This document shows, piece after piece, positions 1-6,112 of a stretch of DNA of 10,875 bases (positions within the stretch are counted from its first letter, which is position 1; every line of letters begins with the position of its first letter). Both the position numbers and the translations under genes were made by a program. The notes under the pieces were generated by a model, which was given only the letters and a program-made list of their open reading frames with translations, was not told the origin of the DNA and did not search any database. The DNA is from Candidatus Equimonas enterica (GTDB lineage Bacteria > Bacteroidota > Bacteroidia > Bacteroidales > Bacteroidaceae): positions 1-10,875 of the forward strand of contig JAGHRU010000064.1 of assembly GCA_018066225.1 (NCBI GenBank), read 5' to 3'.

Positions 1-43
1 CAACTATATATTAAGAATAGATTTTGTAACAAGAAGTAGATTT

Positions 44-168
44 TGTTGCAAAACCACCTCTTTTGTTGCAAAGGGTCAGAAATGTTGCAAAATGTTGCAG
101 TTTGTTGCAAGGAAAAGAAAGGCTAAATCTCTATGATTTATTATGTTGCATTTGTTACAAATGTTACA
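44..168. repeat. Array of TGTT(G/A)CA repeats, iteron-like
   Basis: Eight direct copies of a 7-bp word lie here. TGTTGCA occurs at 44-50, 64-70, 83-89, 93-99, 103-109 and 144-150, and TGTTACA at 153-159 and 162-168. A further inverted TGTAACA sits at 25-31. Start-to-start distances are 20, 19, 10, 10, 41, 9 and 9, so the copies fall roughly on one helical face. The array lies just past the terminator of a primase/helicase operon and no convincing gene covers it. Iterons of this kind bind plasmid initiator proteins, so a replication origin is the leading inference. An operator array for a gene left of the window is the alternative. Confidence 0.6.
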
Positions 169-211
169 TGGAAAACCATCCCAAATATAAGATTTCGCTT
201 TTTCCGACAAC

Positions 212-246
212 AAAAAACTGCTTCCAGTTTCACAACTAAAAGCAGT
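212..246 (-). terminator. Intrinsic terminator after the primase gene
   Basis: Read on the minus strand, 246 to 217 folds into a continuous 13-bp stem (ACTGCTTTTAGTT pairing with AACTGGAAGCAGT, including two G-U pairs) around a GTGA tetraloop. A run of T follows at 216-212. It lies 25 bases past the stop codon of the primase gene. This is a textbook factor-independent terminator for the minus-strand operon. Confidence 0.85.
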
Positions 247-271
247 CATAATCAAAGAGTGTATGAAGAAT

Positions 272-3200
272 TTACTTGTCATCGTCAAAGTTCAGTTTCG
301 GTTGTTTGGGGTGTTCAGCATCGAAGTCCTCCTGATGTGCAGTGTCGCCATCCGACTCCTTCGCACATTCAAGGTTGATGCTGTAGCTCTGGCAAAGCAT
401 ATTATAATCGAAGCAGTAAGACCGTTGCACCGTTGATTTCTCTTTCAGACCACCTTTGGCGTCCTTCTCCTTGTCGTCAAATACAGGAATACCTTTTCGG
501 AACACCTTGTAGCGTATTCCCGGTTTCTCACCGAGATATTCGCGAGAGTGTTCAAGGTAGTATTTGAGCGAGCCTTCAGGAAGCAGCGTATCTCCTACGG
601 CTTTGCCATGCTTCTTGTAGAGCATGAAGATACGCGATTTCTGTATATAGAGGACAGGTTTTGTTTCAGACCAGTTCGCATTTACTGTGTCCGTCTTCAG
701 GCGGCGCAGATAGTCGATGCGGTAGTCACCGCTCTCCATAATCTCGCCATCACTGGCAAGGAACTGTACCATGTTCCAGAAAGCGGCAAGCTCGTTGTTC
801 TGCTTGCATTCGCTGTTTTGCTTTGTGATGCCCTGGACTGAAATATCTATCATCTGTTTGTATGAAAGAGAAATCGAGAGTGTGCTTTCAAGGCACCGGA
901 ATACGGCAAGCGGAGAAAGCCAGTTAAGAAGGATTCTATCTTCGACCACAATATCATGCAGTTTGGTATTGAGGTCCGTCATCGTCTGTTCGTAGAACAT
1001 CGGGAAATCCTTCTCGACTTTCTTACGCATAGATATAAGCTGGAGTGTGAGGTGCGACATCCCTTGCGACCGCATCTGACGCAGACGGATGTAGTTCGCT
1101 TTCTGCTCTTCGGTAAACTCCGACTTGTCAAACGACAGGAAGATCAAGCGGGAGAAGAGCGCGATGTCCGCCGTAGGCATCTCCTGCCCGGAAAGGATGA
1201 CACCCGAATCAACAGATGTCGTTTCTTTCTTCTTGTCCAAGTCCATGTTCATGCGCGTGCGCCCAGTACCATCCCAGAGACCTTTCAGGAACTCGTGCTT
1301 ATTGATGTCAAGGTCATTCTTGTACTCGTCAATATGCACCAGAGCGTTAGCGACAGCAGCGACTGTGTCATTGAGAGCAGGAAGCGTGGAGTTCTGGATG
1401 TTGGGCGGCACGTTGTCAATCTCAAAGAACGACATCAGCGTATGCCCAAGTTCTGACTTACCACTTCCTTTCGGACCGAAGAGGTTCAGTATCGGGAAGG
1501 AACGAGTCTCGCGAGTGACAATATCCCGAAAAAGAGTGGCAAGGAAGTACATGAAGCCAATTCTACCGTTGTCGCCAAACACGAGAAATATCTGATCAGA
1601 GAACTCCTTCAGTGAGATTGATGACAGTCCGAGATGTACGAACTTGCGTTCAAACTGAAACAACTTCGCATCATCGCGGTATATTTTCGAGTTGGCAGGA
1701 AGGTAGAAGTTGGCATCCGGCAGACGCACAATCCCATAGTCATCTACCTTCATGAACTTTTCATCGAAGTAGATGCCGTTGCCGAAAGCAAAGAAGCCTT
1801 GGCGTTGCCATCCGAGCTGCGTAATCTGAATGGCAGTTTCGGTCTTCTCATAGAGGTACATCTTCAATTTGGTAAGCTCACGCTCCGTAGCCATCCAGAT
1901 GAAGTTGCCAAGGCCTTCGACGCGCTGCTTGAACTTTGAGATGGAAACAATATCTTCCTGTTTCAGTTCAACCAGTTCTTCCACATTAAAGACATTCTTC
2001 AGGATGTAGATGCGTTTCGGCATCACAGCATCTTTAATATGAAACAGCGGTTGCATGGTAAAATTGCTCCACTCATAGTAGCCCTTATCTCCGACGGAAT
2101 AGTATTTATTCCCCTCTACATTGAAGCCGTACTTCTTGAACAGTCCGGCTTCCTTGTCCTGTTTCTCCTTCGCATCCGCTTCTGCCTTTGCCTTGCGCTG
2201 CTTGTCGATGGCTTTCCTCCAGACGCTTTTCGTCTGCCCATACTTGACAAGCTGGCCGAGGTACATTTCAATGGTCGTGTCATCCTCGATGCACGCCAAT
2301 ATTGAAGCGATGCGAGTAACCTCCTTTCCCTGCTGTTCCGTTGTCATTCCCTCACAGAAGAGATTATCGGCAAGCCATAGGATAAAGTCTTTCTCCTCGA
2401 TGGCGTTGAAGATATTGCGGTTCTGGCAGTATGTGTCAGGATCCTGCTTCTCTTCGGTGATAGGGATTTGTTTCACTGACACGGAGAAGCCGTGACGCAT
2501 GGCAGCTTCGCCGGACTTCATCACCGCCTTTATGCCTGGTCCGAATTGCTCGCCCTCCTTCGGTGGGTCAGCATCAGGCAGAAAGCACAGATGCGATGCC
2601 GCACGTTTGAGGAATGTGAAATGGTCATCCGTCCATGCCGTTCCGAGTGTGGCCACCGCATTATAGACACCTATCGACTGAAGGCGCATACAGTCTGGCG
2701 CACCTTCCACGAGGTAGAAGCGTTCAGACTTTGCCGCCTCCTTCATGGCGAGGTTCACGCCGAACACGGACTTTGACTTTGAGTATATAGGTGAGTCCAT
2801 GGAGTTCATGTACTTCGCCTCGCTGTCCGTGTCGAAAGCGCGAGCCGTGAATCCGATGACGCGCTGCATCCTGTCATGATTAGGAATGGTGTTACGTCGT
2901 CCGAAGAAGTCGTAGCCACCTCTGTTCTTCAGATGCAGTGCTTCCGGGTCCTCTCGCGATATGCCCAGGGGGTCAATAAGCCTCGCGTTTCGTGGGCAGT
3001 ACCCGATGCCAACCTGCTTGCAGTAATGTTCTCCCCATCGACCATAGGCATAATCGCGTGCCGCCTTGTTCTCTTTGGCAAGGAGCTGGCGAGCATATTC
3101 ATCAGCGACAATCCTATTGGCTATCCACATGGATTCTCGCATCTTGTGTTCCTGCTCCTCCTGCGGTGTGAGTTCCTTTTCCTGTATGTCAATGCCGTAT

Positions 3201-3466
3201 TTCCTTGCCAGTGCCTTCACCGCTTCCGGGAATGTGAGGCTTTCATGCTCCATCAGGAAGCGCACCACATTGCCTTGCTTTCCACAGCCGAAGCACTTGT
3301 AGGTGCCAGTGCTGGGGAATACGGTGAAGGACGGCGTTTTCTCGGAGTGGAACGGACAGCAAGCATGGAACGTGGTACCGCGCTTCTTCAAAGTGACGTA
3401 GTCGCCTACGACATCTTTGATGTCCGCCACCGCGAGAATACGGTCTATGGTTTCTTGTTGTATCAT
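272..3466 (-). CDS. DnaG-type primase fused to a P-loop helicase-like domain (mobile-element replication protein)
   Basis: This 1064-residue protein should prime and probably unwind DNA to replicate the element that carries it. Residues 1-95 form a CHC2 zinc-binding domain with ligands C37, H40, C58 and C61. Residues about 185-240 match the DnaG catalytic core (FGRR, then VIGFTARAF and KYMNSMDSPIYSK). A Toprim region follows (VEGAPD at 253-258, PDAD at 297-300, DPDTY at 342-346), with the second acidic motif interrupted compared with the usual DGDxAG. A charged, probably coiled stretch (about 415-440) links to a second half with a Walker A motif GPKGSGKS (664-671), a Walker B-like HIDEY (711-715) and a possible arginine near 773. 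That half resembles DUF927-like or SF3-like helicases, but I cannot settle the family. DnaG itself is about 580 residues, so this is an element-type fusion. The start overlaps the preceding gene as ATGA, indicating translational coupling. It is the last gene of the operon. Confidence 0.92.
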   Translation of the reverse strand: MIQQETIDRILAVADIKDVVGDYVTLKKRGTTFHACCPFHSEKTPSFTVFPSTGTYKCFGCGKQGNVVRFLMEHESLTFPEAVKALARKYGIDIQEKELTPQEEQEHKMRESMWIANRIVADEYARQLLAKENKAARDYAYGRWGEHYCKQVGIGYCPRNARLIDPLGISREDPEALHLKNRGGYDFFGRRNTIPNHDRMQRVIGFTARAFDTDSEAKYMNSMDSPIYSKSKSVFGVNLAMKEAAKSERFYLVEGAPDCMRLQSIGVYNAVATLGTAWTDDHFTFLKRAASHLCFLPDADPPKEGEQFGPGIKAVMKSGEAAMRHGFSVSVKQIPITEEKQDPDTYCQNRNIFNAIEEKDFILWLADNLFCEGMTTEQQGKEVTRIASILACIEDDTTIEMYLGQLVKYGQTKSVWRKAIDKQRKAKAEADAKEKQDKEAGLFKKYGFNVEGNKYYSVGDKGYYEWSNFTMQPLFHIKDAVMPKRIYILKNVFNVEELVELKQEDIVSISKFKQRVEGLGNFIWMATERELTKLKMYLYEKTETAIQITQLGWQRQGFFAFGNGIYFDEKFMKVDDYGIVRLPDANFYLPANSKIYRDDAKLFQFERKFVHLGLSSISLKEFSDQIFLVFGDNGRIGFMYFLATLFRDIVTRETRSFPILNLFGPKGSGKSELGHTLMSFFEIDNVPPNIQNSTLPALNDTVAAVANALVHIDEYKNDLDINKHEFLKGLWDGTGRTRMNMDLDKKKETTSVDSGVILSGQEMPTADIALFSRLIFLSFDKSEFTEEQKANYIRLRQMRSQGMSHLTLQLISMRKKVEKDFPMFYEQTMTDLNTKLHDIVVEDRILLNWLSPLAVFRCLESTLSISLSYKQMIDISVQGITKQNSECKQNNELAAFWNMVQFLASDGEIMESGDYRIDYLRRLKTDTVNANWSETKPVLYIQKSRIFMLYKKHGKAVGDTLLPEGSLKYYLEHSREYLGEKPGIRYKVFRKGIPVFDDKEKDAKGGLKEKSTVQRSYCFDYNMLCQSYSINLECAKESDGDTAHQEDFDAEHPKQPKLNFDDDK

Positions 3467-3669
3467 AAATCCCTTGCATATTTGTCGATGAGTGTATCAG
3501 TGAACCACCTGGCAAGCAGTTCGTCGTCCTCCTCATATTCAAATTTCATAGGCACCATTCCGTGAATGATGGGCTTGACATGAATGATAATGGGGAGGTT
3601 ATGAAAGATCTGCGCCTCCTGAAGTTTCATGGCGATGTCCTTGTGGACGTGTATTTCAATCGTCTTCAT
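3463..3669 (-). CDS. Small unknown protein (68 residues) coupled to the primase gene
   Basis: I do not recognise this 68-residue protein. It begins MKTIEIHVHKDIAM, carries a histidine-rich, beta-prone first half (IIIHVKPIIHG), and ends with an acidic then helical segment (EYEEDDELLARWFTD). It has no signal peptide or membrane segment. Support for its reality is structural: a strong ribosome binding site lies 5 bases upstream of its ATG, the start lies 14 bases inside the gene before, and its stop overlaps the primase start as ATGA. Tight coupling suggests it is made together with the primase and may be an accessory or regulator of it. That role is inference. Confidence 0.7.
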   Translation of the reverse strand: MKTIEIHVHKDIAMKLQEAQIFHNLPIIIHVKPIIHGMVPMKFEYEEDDELLARWFTDTLIDKYARDL

Positions 3670-3907
3670 TTGCTCCTCCTTTCTCCTTGGACTTTATGTA
3701 GCCGACAGTGGCCAGGTTCACGAGCCACGCAAAGGCATGATAGTTCACTGCATCATACTCACAGAGCAAAACCTGCTGTTCACCGCCGTTTTCGTCTATA
3801 AAACTATCACCAACGATGATATTTACAGGAAGCGAGTATTTCATCTGGTTGTCAATCATCAGCTGGGCTATGTCTGAAAGAACAGTTATCTTTTCACTCA
3901 TCATCAT
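3656..3907 (-). CDS. Small unknown protein (83 residues)
   Basis: I do not recognise this 83-residue protein. It reads as a compact soluble alpha/beta protein: a helical start (MSEKITVLSDIAQLMIDNQM), a central acidic turn (GDSFIDENGGEQQ), then a hydrophobic helix-like stretch (YHAFAWLVNLATVGYI), and a charged tail (KSKEKGGANEDD). It begins with three consecutive methionines, so translation could start at 3907, 3904 or 3901. It overlaps the ORF6N gene before it by 14 bases and the 68-residue gene after it by 14 bases, which argues for a genuine, translationally linked gene. No function can be assigned from the sequence. Confidence 0.65.
   Translation of the reverse strand: MMMSEKITVLSDIAQLMIDNQMKYSLPVNIIVGDSFIDENGGEQQVLLCEYDAVNYHAFAWLVNLATVGYIKSKEKGGANEDD
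3675..3682 (-). promoter_or_regulatory. Strong Shine-Dalgarno sequence for the 68-residue gene
   Basis: On the minus strand this reads AAAGGAGG, 5 bases before the ATG at 3669 and inside the 3' end of the preceding gene. Bacteroidota genes usually lack such a site, so it fixes this start and hints at high translation, or at an origin in a different host group. Confidence 0.65.
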
Positions 3908-4454
3908 TCTTTCGGATTATCTTGTGGGTAATTTTCACGATGGCGAAATTCAGTTCAATCTGTGTTTCCGTTGTAGTGGTGGCGAGGTTGTTTCCCACCA
4001 CATCAGCGAGAATTTCGCCTGTCTTCTGAAGGAGGGTGCGCTGCACTTCTCCTCCGTCCTCTGTCTGCTGCAGAGCCTCCATAGTACGAGCCATCTGCCT
4101 GACCTTTGTGAAGGTGTCGATGATGGCGATGGTCGTTTGTACAGCCTGTTTCGATTTAAGGATGGTGGCAAGCATGTAAAGACCACGTTCCGTAAATGCT
4201 GTAGGCGTGACAGAACTGAACTTCAATGCTTTAAGGCGGTCAAAATTTTTGACCACCTCTGATTTTTCGATTTCATCCAACTCAAAGAGATAGCCTTCGG
4301 GAAATTTGTCCAAATTGTTTTTTACTGCCTGGTTTATATGCTTTGTTTCCACTCCATATAGTTCAGCAACATCTCTATCAATGAGAACATGCTGACCGCG
4401 GATAGAAATCACTTTGCTTTCTACATCATTTGTAGTGATAATATCATTCTTCAT
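3894..4454 (-). CDS. ORF6N-domain DNA-binding protein
   Basis: The first 100 or so residues fit the ORF6N domain, a DNA-binding domain found in phage and mobile-element antirepressor or regulator proteins and related to the KilA-N group. Visible hallmarks are IRGQHVLIDRDVAELYGVET (18-37), the segment NQAVKNNLDKFPEGYLFEL (41-59) and TAFTERGLYMLATILKS (85-101). The C-terminal 85 residues are helical and threonine/glutamine-rich and look like an oligomerisation or effector part. Total length is 186 residues, usual for the family. A 91-base gap with a hairpin separates it from the HTH gene upstream, and its 3' end overlaps the next small gene. It probably regulates the element, but its exact target is not visible. 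Confidence 0.88.
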   Translation of the reverse strand: MKNDIITTNDVESKVISIRGQHVLIDRDVAELYGVETKHINQAVKNNLDKFPEGYLFELDEIEKSEVVKNFDRLKALKFSSVTPTAFTERGLYMLATILKSKQAVQTTIAIIDTFTKVRQMARTMEALQQTEDGGEVQRTLLQKTGEILADVVGNNLATTTTETQIELNFAIVKITHKIIRKNDDE

Positions 4455-4475
4455 ATCATGTTAGTATTAAAACCA

Positions 4476-4524
4476 TAAAAATGCCACCAAGTCCACGTCT
4501 CCCGACGGAGAGCAAGGTGGACTT
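4476..4524 (-). terminator. Hairpin between the HTH and ORF6N genes, possible attenuator
   Basis: AAGTCCAC at 4489-4496 pairs with GTGGACTT at 4517-4524. A second stem nests inside it, TCTCC (4498-4502) with GGAGA (4507-4511). On the minus strand a run of five T (4480-4476) follows the stem by 8 bases. That gap is longer than in a good intrinsic terminator, so it may reduce readthrough, act as an RNA processing site, or simply be a stable leader structure before ORF6N. Confidence 0.4.
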
Positions 4525-4545
4525 CATCTTCAATAACGACACACG

Positions 4546-4932
4546 CTAATTTTGCAAAAATAGCAGCATATCGTTTACGTCACGGAGGTAGATGTGTACC
4601 ACACCTCCGTTTTTCACAAAAGGTATCTGCTTTCGCTGACACATCTTGTAGATGCTGGCTTCAGTCCGGCCAGTCAGCAAAGCGACCTGCTTAACCGAAA
4701 GGGGAAGATTGAGAACATGGCTTATTTTAGCCTCGATGGTTGCGATAGCCTGTGGCATCAGCAACTTCATCTTCTCATCAGCCGCCTTTGACACTTTCTT
4801 CTCGATGAACTCTGCCATCTGTGATTTCGTTGCCTCATTGAATTGCTCATCAATGTAGGCGATGACATCTTTCCTCAACTCTACGAACATGCGTTCCAGA
4901 GTCTGCTCCCTTCGACTTTTCTTCTTCTCCAT
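4546..4932 (-). CDS. Excisionase-type helix-turn-helix DNA-binding protein
   Basis: The C-terminal part (residues about 76-128) is a MerR/excisionase-like winged helix-turn-helix (HTH_17 type): LSVKQVALLTGRTEASIYKM holds the two helices, QIPFVKNGG the turn into the wing, and VHIYLRDVNDMLLFLQN the closing strand and helix. The first 75 residues are charged and helical, likely a coiled coil for dimerisation (EKKKSRREQTLERM, then EFIEKKVSKAADEKMKLL). Such proteins act as excision directionality factors or small transcription regulators in integrative elements. At 128 residues it is longer than a minimal excisionase because of the N-terminal helix. It starts 4 bases after the stop of the upstream gene, so the two are almost certainly co-transcribed. 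Confidence 0.82.
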   Translation of the reverse strand: MEKKKSRREQTLERMFVELRKDVIAYIDEQFNEATKSQMAEFIEKKVSKAADEKMKLLMPQAIATIEAKISHVLNLPLSVKQVALLTGRTEASIYKMCQRKQIPFVKNGGVVHIYLRDVNDMLLFLQN

Positions 4933-4936
4933 GATG

Positions 4937-5503
4937 CTATGACCTTGGGTTTACCTTTGCCACCAGACGGAGCAGATTGGCTTCTGAAATATGTTCGTAG
5001 TAGATCTCGATGCCGGAGTCCAGACCTTCGCCTTGGTTGAAGCGATACACAGCATTACGGAAAGTGTTTAGATAGGCTTCCGAATCGACTATACATATTC
5101 TTATTTCACGCGCGCGCATCGTACGCAAGTAAGCGGCGATGTTCTCCACCTTCTTTGCCTTCTTCACCCACTTCTTGATGTTTGTCTCGTGAGCCTTCTC
5201 CTTTCCGTACTGCGAGATGAGAGCCTTTGACTTTGGCTTACATTCCAGACGTGTTGCTACATGACGGACGTAGGCTTCGGAAAAACCGCCAAAGCTTTTC
5301 ATCTTCTCAATCTGATGCTCGACAGACTTTCGAGTAGGTTGGTAGGTGACATCAGGAAGCAGGTTTTCCAGACGCTCGATAGTTTTCCGGTTCTCTTCCA
5401 TTACCATTTGAGACAATTCCTCGGCAAGCTCTTTGTTGCTCATGAGGTGGTAATTTTTCTTTAGCCACTCCTCTTGTGAGGAGTTCAAAAGTTTTTTCGC
5501 CAT
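4937..5503 (-). CDS. Unknown 188-residue protein with a homeodomain-like N-terminus
   Basis: This is the first gene of the operon. Residues about 8-35 (SSQEEWLKKNYHLMSNKELA and following) resemble the Myb/SANT-like helix-turn-helix seen in mobile-element proteins that begin with a similar 'xxEExLxxNYxxMSNKELAxxL' pattern. The stretch RKSVEHQIEKM (58-68) sits where a recognition helix could be. The middle is lysine-rich and helical (KKWVKKAKKVENIAAYLRTM, 110-129). The C-terminal 55 residues look alpha/beta (REIRICIVDSEAYLNTFRNA, then SGIEIYYEHISEANLLRLVA). I do not recognise a named family. Position at the head of the operon, next to an HTH gene, fits a DNA-binding regulator or replication accessory protein, but this is inference. 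Confidence 0.75.
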   Translation of the reverse strand: MAKKLLNSSQEEWLKKNYHLMSNKELAEELSQMVMEENRKTIERLENLLPDVTYQPTRKSVEHQIEKMKSFGGFSEAYVRHVATRLECKPKSKALISQYGKEKAHETNIKKWVKKAKKVENIAAYLRTMRAREIRICIVDSEAYLNTFRNAVYRFNQGEGLDSGIEIYYEHISEANLLRLVAKVNPRS

Positions 5504-5539
5504 AACTGCTATTTTTTATGATAAAACGTAATGTTATTT

Positions 5540-5547
5540 CAAAAATA
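5540..5547 (-). promoter_or_regulatory. Candidate -7 box for the element operon (proximal)
   Basis: On the minus strand this reads TATTTTTG, matching the Bacteroidota TAnnTTTG consensus. A TTTC lies 18 bases further upstream (5566-5569), one mismatch from the -33 TTTG. Transcription would begin near 5533, about 30 bases before the start codon at 5503. The region is AT-rich, so a chance match is possible. Confidence 0.4.
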
Positions 5548-5552
5548 ATTTG

Positions 5553-5560
5553 TACTTTTG
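5553..5560 (+). promoter_or_regulatory. Candidate plus-strand -7 box (TACTTTTG)
   Basis: TACTTTTG matches TAnnTTTG exactly and is followed by GC, as in many Bacteroidales promoters. No good -33 TTTG lies 19-20 bases upstream. Transcription would run rightward through the non-coding boundary toward the hairpin at 6119-6165, with no convincing coding region on the way. Confidence 0.3.
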
Positions 5561-5650
5561 CGGTTGAAATCATTATCGTGGTGACGATTAAAAATGACCA
5601 TCTTGCATTCGCTAATTTAACCATTTCTTTTGGAACGGCAATCGCAAATG

Positions 5651-5658
5651 CAAAGGTA
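5651..5658 (-). promoter_or_regulatory. Candidate -7 box for the element operon (distal)
   Basis: On the minus strand this reads TACCTTTG, a match to TAnnTTTG. No clear -33 TTTG lies at the expected distance, where the GGTGTCC/GGACACC palindrome is found instead. Transcription from here would give a leader of about 140 bases. The overlap with the palindrome would suit repression or activation by a dimeric protein. Confidence 0.35.
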
Positions 5659-5666
5659 ATTTTGGG

Positions 5667-5689
5667 GGTGTCCGATAACTCTGGACACC
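5667..5689. promoter_or_regulatory. Palindrome GGTGTCC-N9-GGACACC, possible operator
   Basis: Two perfect 7-bp half-sites separated by 9 bases lie immediately upstream of the distal minus-strand -7 box, over its expected -33 position. The centre-to-centre distance of 16 bp is close to 1.5 helical turns. A dimeric regulator encoded by the operon (the HTH or ORF6N protein) is a natural candidate to bind here; this is inference. Confidence 0.4.
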
Positions 5690-5896
5690 TATGGACAAAA
5701 TGAAAAAATAATTTTTAATCGACCACTTTGGATTTCACAAAATGGCAGTTTTAAGCGAAAAACTAGCTGTCGGCTTGCTTTATGAAAATAGAGCTAAAAG
5801 CCAAAATTTGCTTTCTTGCAGGCGCGATAAAGAGTGTCGATAGTAGATACTTTGAAGCGCGTAAGATGATAAAAGGGGATTTCTCCTGCTGAATCA

Positions 5897-5916
5897 GTGC
5901 TACCACTGTGCTACCA
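5897..5916 (+). repeat. Tandem GTGCTACCA repeat ahead of a possible integrase stump
   Basis: GTGCTACCA occurs at 5897-5905 and again at 5908-5916, a period of 11. An ATG at 5939 opens a frame of only 8 codons (MATNKKAI, stop at 5963-5965). From memory, similar GTGCTACC repeats precede tyrosine recombinase genes in Bacteroidales, and such genes often begin MAT-K-like. If so, this is the 5' end of an integrase gene whose body has been lost. I cannot verify that resemblance here. Confidence 0.35.
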
Positions 5917-6070
5917 GCAAAAAACAAAGAAAAAGCACATGGCGACAAACAAGAAAGCAATATAAAATTGAAATATTGGCTAATATGTTGGCATAGAGGC
6001 TAATAAAGGAATTATTAAAGATGTCCGTTGGATAAAAAACACCTTTTTGTGTACAAACCAAACAGGACAT

Positions 6071-6112
6071 AAGTCATCCCAAGCGGGTCACAAATGACAC
6101 CAACGGGGTCAC
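6071..6112. repeat. Imperfect 21-bp tandem repeat
   Basis: Units 6071-6091 and 6092-6112 agree at 15 of 21 positions, both ending GGGTCAC. The second unit also contains TGACACC-AAC-GGGGTCA, an inverted repeat with one mismatch. It lies just before the terminator hairpin. No function is apparent. Confidence 0.4.

Larger units (their letters stand above)
5556..5742. repeat. Long imperfect inverted repeat flanking the distal promoter
   Basis: Matching segments face each other in order. TTTTG (5556-5560) faces CAAAA (5738-5742), TGAAATC (5565-5571) faces GATTTCA (5731-5737), GTGGT (5578-5582) faces ACCAC (5722-5726), and CGATTAAAAAT (5585-5595) faces ATTTTTAATCG (5711-5721). Small unpaired spacers separate them. 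The enclosed 115 bases carry the palindrome and the distal -7 box. Order and number of matches make chance unlikely. It could be the ends of a small transposon-like unit, or a cruciform-type regulatory or origin structure. Confidence 0.5.

Noticed and set aside
44..168. CRISPR array reading of the TGTTGCA repeats
   Set aside because: Repeat units are only 7-10 bases with spacing of 2-34 bases, far from CRISPR repeat and spacer sizes, and no cas gene is present.
76..288. 70-residue minus-strand frame through the repeat array
   Set aside because: Its asparagine/cysteine-rich sequence is only the translation of the TGTTGCA repeats, it overlaps the primase stop, and it contains the terminator hairpin.
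2876..3565. 229-residue plus-strand frame opposite the primase start
   Set aside because: It ends in a low-complexity serine run and has no family motif; the opposite strand encodes the CHC2 zinc domain.
5352..5624. 90-residue minus-strand frame extending from the operon leader into the 188-residue gene
   Set aside because: It lies out of frame with the coupled downstream gene and shows no domain; more likely leader sequence with chance openness.
5518..5703. 61-residue plus-strand frame in the boundary region
   Set aside because: It starts upstream of the only plus-strand -7 box, runs through the inverted repeats and has no recognisable feature.
5742..5843. 33-residue plus-strand frame starting at the right arm of the inverted repeat
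   Set aside because: Too short, no ribosome binding site and no recognisable similarity.
5763..5960. 65-residue minus-strand hydrophobic frame
   Set aside because: It overlaps the GTGCTACCA repeats and AT-rich sequence, and its hydrophobicity follows from T-rich codons; no start signal is seen.
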